8,485 nt of DNA from positions 1 to 8,485 of the forward strand of contig JAEEUD010000067.1 in the NCBI GenBank assembly GCA_016286835.1. The letters are read 5' to 3'. Below the pieces are notes generated by a model, which did not search any database, was not told where the DNA came from, and saw nothing but the letters and a program-made list of their open reading frames with translations. Positions within the stretch are counted from its first letter, which is position 1, and each line of letters starts with the position of its first letter. Source of the DNA: Pyramidobacter sp. (GTDB lineage: Bacteria > Synergistota > Synergistia > Synergistales > Dethiosulfovibrionaceae). This document shows, piece after piece, positions 5,699-8,485 of the stretch. The position numbers and the translations under genes are program-made.

Positions 5699-7336
5699 TC
5701 AATATGAGCCGGGTTTTTCCACGCCGGTCTTTTCGCCGCGCATGGCGAGGACGATCTCGGCCACGTTGGTGGCATGGTCGCCGATTCGTTCGAGGTTGGT
5801 GACGAGGTCGATGAAGACGACGCCGGAAGCGGGCGCGCAGAGTCCTTCGTTGAGGCGCTGGATGTGCAGATGGCGCAGCTGCTTTTCCATCGCGTCGGTG
5901 CGCTCTTCGAGCGGGCCGGCGACTTCGTGGGCGAGCGCGAGATCTTCGTCGCGAAGCGCCTGGGCGGCCTTTTCCACCATGCTCCGCACAAGAGTGAGCA
6001 TCCCGTCGAACTCGTCCATCGCCTGCGGCGAGAACGACAGCTCGTGCTCAGTCATGTAGTCGTACAGTTCCATCAGGTTCTTGGCGTGATCGCCGATACG
6101 CTCCAGGTCACTGGAGCCGTTGACGAGGTATTCAAGCCGCCGCGACAGGCTGGACGAGAGATGGCGCCGCCACAGGCGGGCCGAGTATTCGGCGATGCGC
6201 CCGGTGAGGTCGTTGACGCCGTCTTCGATCTGGTTTTGCTTTTCGGCGGCATCGGGAGCGTTTTCAAAAAACGCCGACCGCACGAGGTCGATCATTTTTT
6301 CGGTGAGACCGGCCATCTCGAGCAGCTCGCTGCGCACGGCGTGCACGGCCGCGGCCGGAGCGGTGTCGAGCAGTTTCTCGTCGAGGAAGCGCGCGCCGGC
6401 GTAGAGCGTTTCCGTCTGCGCGGGGATCAGACGCTGGATGAGCGCGGCGATCAGCCCGGCGAACGGCAGCTGGATAGCGGTGTTGACGACGTTGAAAATG
6501 GTGTGCGCGTTGGCCAGCTGGCGCGCCACGCCGCCGGAAGTGGAGGCGATGAAGTGCGTGAACGGCGTCAGGAACGGCAGGAACAGAAGCACGCCGGCCA
6601 GATTGAAGAACACGTGTCCGGCGGCGGCCTGTTTGGCCGGGCGGCTCGCGCCGAGGGCGGCGAGCACAGCGGTGACGGTAGTGCCGAGGTTGTTGCCGAG
6701 CAGAATGGCGATCGACGACGTCAGCGGCAGCAGTCCCTGCGTGGCCATGGCGATCGTCAGACCGACGGTGGCCGTCGAAGACTGCACGATCATGGTCAGC
6801 ACGGTGCCGGCGGCGACGCAGAGCATGGGATGCTGCGCGAAGACCGCGAAGAACTCTTTCTTGTCGGCCAGGAACGCGAGCGCGTGCTCCATCGTCACCA
6901 TGCCCAGGCAGAGCAATCCGAAGCCGAAGATGCCGTTGCCGAAATAGCGCTGGCGCTTGCTGCGTCCGAACACGGCCAGCACCATGCCAACGCCCAGCAT
7001 CGGCATGGACAGAGTTCCCATGTCGAAGGCGACCATCTGCGCGGTGACGGTGGTGCCGACGTTTGCGCCCATGATCACGCCGAGCGCCTGCTTCAGCGTC
7101 ATCATGCCCGCCTGCACGAAACTGACGGCCATGATCGTCGTCGCGGCGCTGGAATGGATGACCATCGTCACGACAGCGCCTACGGCCGCGCCTTTCAGCG
7201 GCGAGCTGGTGAGCGAAGCGATCAGCGTGCGCATCTTATCGCCGGCCAGGTCCTGAAGCGCGCCGCTCATCAGCTTGACGCCGAACAGGAACAGGCCGAG
7301 GCCTCCGCAGACTTGGAAAAACGTACTCAGATCCAT
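5699..7336 (-). CDS. Na+/phosphate cotransporter (NptA/PhoU-tail family)
   Basis: This inner-membrane sodium-coupled phosphate symporter of the Na_Pi_cotrans family has 545 aa, the usual bacterial length. It has the two inverted repeats typical of the family. The first contains HSSAATT (61-67) and GANVGTTVTA (90-99); the second contains QSSTATV (185-191) and GNNLGTTVTA (214-223). About eight hydrophobic segments lie between residues 8 and 305. The cytoplasmic tail (about 320-535) is PhoU-like, with LERIGDHAKN (411-420) and LERIGDHATN (515-524), each at the end of a helical repeat. PhoU tails are thought to bind metal and regulate transport. The start ATG lies about 12 nt after AAGGAA. It follows the BMP gene by 35 bp with no promoter visible between, so the two are probably cotranscribed. 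Confidence 0.92.
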   Translation of the reverse strand: MDLSTFFQVCGGLGLFLFGVKLMSGALQDLAGDKMRTLIASLTSSPLKGAAVGAVVTMVIHSSAATTIMAVSFVQAGMMTLKQALGVIMGANVGTTVTAQMVAFDMGTLSMPMLGVGMVLAVFGRSKRQRYFGNGIFGFGLLCLGMVTMEHALAFLADKKEFFAVFAQHPMLCVAAGTVLTMIVQSSTATVGLTIAMATQGLLPLTSSIAILLGNNLGTTVTAVLAALGASRPAKQAAAGHVFFNLAGVLLFLPFLTPFTHFIASTSGGVARQLANAHTIFNVVNTAIQLPFAGLIAALIQRLIPAQTETLYAGARFLDEKLLDTAPAAAVHAVRSELLEMAGLTEKMIDLVRSAFFENAPDAAEKQNQIEDGVNDLTGRIAEYSARLWRRHLSSSLSRRLEYLVNGSSDLERIGDHAKNLMELYDYMTEHELSFSPQAMDEFDGMLTLVRSMVEKAAQALRDEDLALAHEVAGPLEERTDAMEKQLRHLHIQRLNEGLCAPASGVVFIDLVTNLERIGDHATNVAEIVLAMRGEKTGVEKPGSY

Positions 7337-7371
7337 TGAAAGTGATTCTTCCTTTCTATTGTGTACGAATC

Positions 7372-8466
7372 TCAGGGCCGGCCCGGTGCCGGTACAACCG
7401 TGATGCCCGCCGGGATGGGCCTGAGCCCTTTTTTGAAGTAACCTTTGTCATCGTAGCACGAAGCGACCTTGATCTTTCCGTCGATGACGCGGTAGCTCAC
7501 GCCTTCCAGTTCGCGGCGCATCTCTTCGGGCAGCAGCGAATTGGTCGTCCACGACAGACCGACGCCGCGGTTCCAGAGACGGTAACGCAGTGTCGCGCCG
7601 GGACGCAGGTGGCCTTCGTATTTGGCGGCGATGGAGTCATACACGGCCTGTTCGAAATTCTTGAGCACGGCCGTCAGCACGAAACCGGGAGCCAGCTTTT
7701 CCTGCGCTTCGTCGACGCCGATGATGTAGAAACGGTTTTTGAAAGCCGCGTCGATGACACCGAGCCCCGACTGTCCCGCCGCCTGGAAGATCACGCGTGC
7801 ACCGCGCCGGCGCATCTCTTCGGCGATCTTCTGGGCTCCGGGACGGTCGTTCCACGACTGCACGCTGGCCTGAAGCACTTCGACACGTCGGTCAATATCG
7901 TGCACGCCCTGCGTGTATCCGCTCAGGAAGTCGAGCATGACGGGGTATTTCGCTCCGTTGTCGCCGAGGATAATCCCGGCCTTGCGCGGAGAGTTCGGAA
8001 CGGCAGCGGCGATCTTGGCGGTGATGCGCGCCGCCAGGACGCCGGCAAGATAGGCCGCTTCGCACTGGTGAAAGATGATCGAGGTCACGCGAGGATGCGG
8101 ACATTTGGCGTCAATGAGCACGAAGTCAACGTCGGGAAAGGTGTCGGCTGCGGCGCTCACGGAGGCCGAGAGCGAGCCGCCGACGGCGACGACAAGGCTG
8201 TTCTGCGAGGCGGCGTCGCGCACGGTCTGATCGTATTTTGACGGATCATAGCCGGTCAGATAACTGGTGATGCTGAGGCGCAGATCAGACTGAGCACGCG
8301 TCACGCCTGCCTTGGCCGATGTGTACAGGGAATCCTCGCTGCTGGTCGCGAAGACGACGCCGACGGACAGGGCTTTTCGCTTCTGTCTGGCGTGCGCGGG
8401 CGCGAACGAAAGCAGCGCGAAAAGCAGGATCAGGCTCAGTTGCGTCAAATAGCGGTGCGTTTTCAT
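7372..8466 (-). CDS. BMP-family (PnrA/Med-like) periplasmic substrate-binding protein
   Basis: This is an exported solute-binding protein of the BMP family, whose characterised members (PnrA, BmpA) bind purine nucleosides for ABC import. It has 364 aa. Residues 1-26 are a signal peptide: MKTHR start, hydrophobic core to about 22, likely cut after Ala-His-Ala. No lipobox cysteine is present, so it should be soluble in the periplasm of a diderm cell. Family landmarks are VGVVFAT near 35-41, VVAVGGSLS (92-100), FVLIDAK (115-121), SIIFHQCEAAYLAGVLAA (129-146), GIILGDN (164-170) and VIFQAAGQSGLGVIDAA (225-241). The ligand-loop region after VGVVFAT differs from the usual DxSFN pattern, so the ligand may differ. 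No ABC permease or ATPase gene follows; a Na+/Pi symporter does. The ATG at 8466 lies about 9-12 nt after a GGAAG motif. Confidence 0.87.
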   Translation of the reverse strand: MKTHRYLTQLSLILLFALLSFAPAHARQKRKALSVGVVFATSSEDSLYTSAKAGVTRAQSDLRLSITSYLTGYDPSKYDQTVRDAASQNSLVVAVGGSLSASVSAAADTFPDVDFVLIDAKCPHPRVTSIIFHQCEAAYLAGVLAARITAKIAAAVPNSPRKAGIILGDNGAKYPVMLDFLSGYTQGVHDIDRRVEVLQASVQSWNDRPGAQKIAEEMRRRGARVIFQAAGQSGLGVIDAAFKNRFYIIGVDEAQEKLAPGFVLTAVLKNFEQAVYDSIAAKYEGHLRPGATLRYRLWNRGVGLSWTTNSLLPEEMRRELEGVSYRVIDGKIKVASCYDDKGYFKKGLRPIPAGITVVPAPGRP

Positions 8467-8485
8467 GGCAATCTCACTTCCTGTC

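Noticed and set aside
5774..7339. Long plus-strand open frame (521 codons) opposite the Na+/Pi cotransporter
   Set aside because: Its translation is rich in Arg, His, Gly, Asp and Glu with no recognisable domain, and it mirrors the GC-rich codons of a clear membrane protein on the other strand.
7336..8241. Plus-strand open frame (301 codons) opposite the BMP gene
   Set aside because: No recognisable motif or start signal; a shadow of the BMP coding strand.
1..8485. CRISPR array, tRNA or rRNA genes
   Set aside because: No regularly spaced direct repeats and no cloverleaf or rRNA-like stretch were noticed on either strand; this was by eye, without a covariance-model search.

Overview
The window looks like chromosomal DNA from a GC-rich, anaerobic, amino-acid-using diderm bacterium. 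The gene mix is a MATE exporter, an AbgB-type M20 amidohydrolase, an Asp/Glu racemase-family enzyme, a DUF362 protein with a C-terminal ferredoxin domain, a Na+/phosphate symporter with a PhoU tail, and a BMP-family periplasmic binding protein with a cleavable non-lipoprotein signal peptide. This would suit a Synergistota member such as a Pyramidobacter relative. That assignment is an impression from gene content and composition only, because no rRNA or marker gene is present.

Layout: (1) 1-1119, the 3' part of a MATE transporter gene (+), cut by the window edge. (2) 1120-2780, an autonomous transcription unit: near-consensus promoter, short leader hairpin, abgB-like gene and a strong intrinsic terminator. 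(3) About 2781-3540, an AT-richer IS200/IS605-family insertion sequence carrying only tnpA. It has left- and right-end hairpins, a leader stem that would hide the tnpA ribosome binding site, and a GC-rich 3' noncoding stretch that folds into several stems. It sits between two convergent host genes. (4) 3602-4297 (-) racemase-family gene and 4438-5565 (+) DUF362-ferredoxin gene, transcribed divergently from back-to-back sigma70-type promoters. (5) 5636-5696, a perfect 19-bp-stem bidirectional terminator. (6) 5699-8466 (-), a two-gene unit reading BMP-family binding protein then Na+/Pi cotransporter-PhoU, with 35 bp between the genes.

Functionally, the host genes point to uptake and use of amino-acid conjugates, nucleosides and phosphate, but they are several small independent units rather than one pathway. 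I do not see a clear new multi-gene system. The signals most worth a second look are the structured RNA-like module between the tnpA stop codon and the IS right end, the RBS-masking stem of tnpA, and the pairing of a BMP binding protein with a phosphate symporter. Most long ORFs opposite the real genes are GC-rich shadow frames and are left out.
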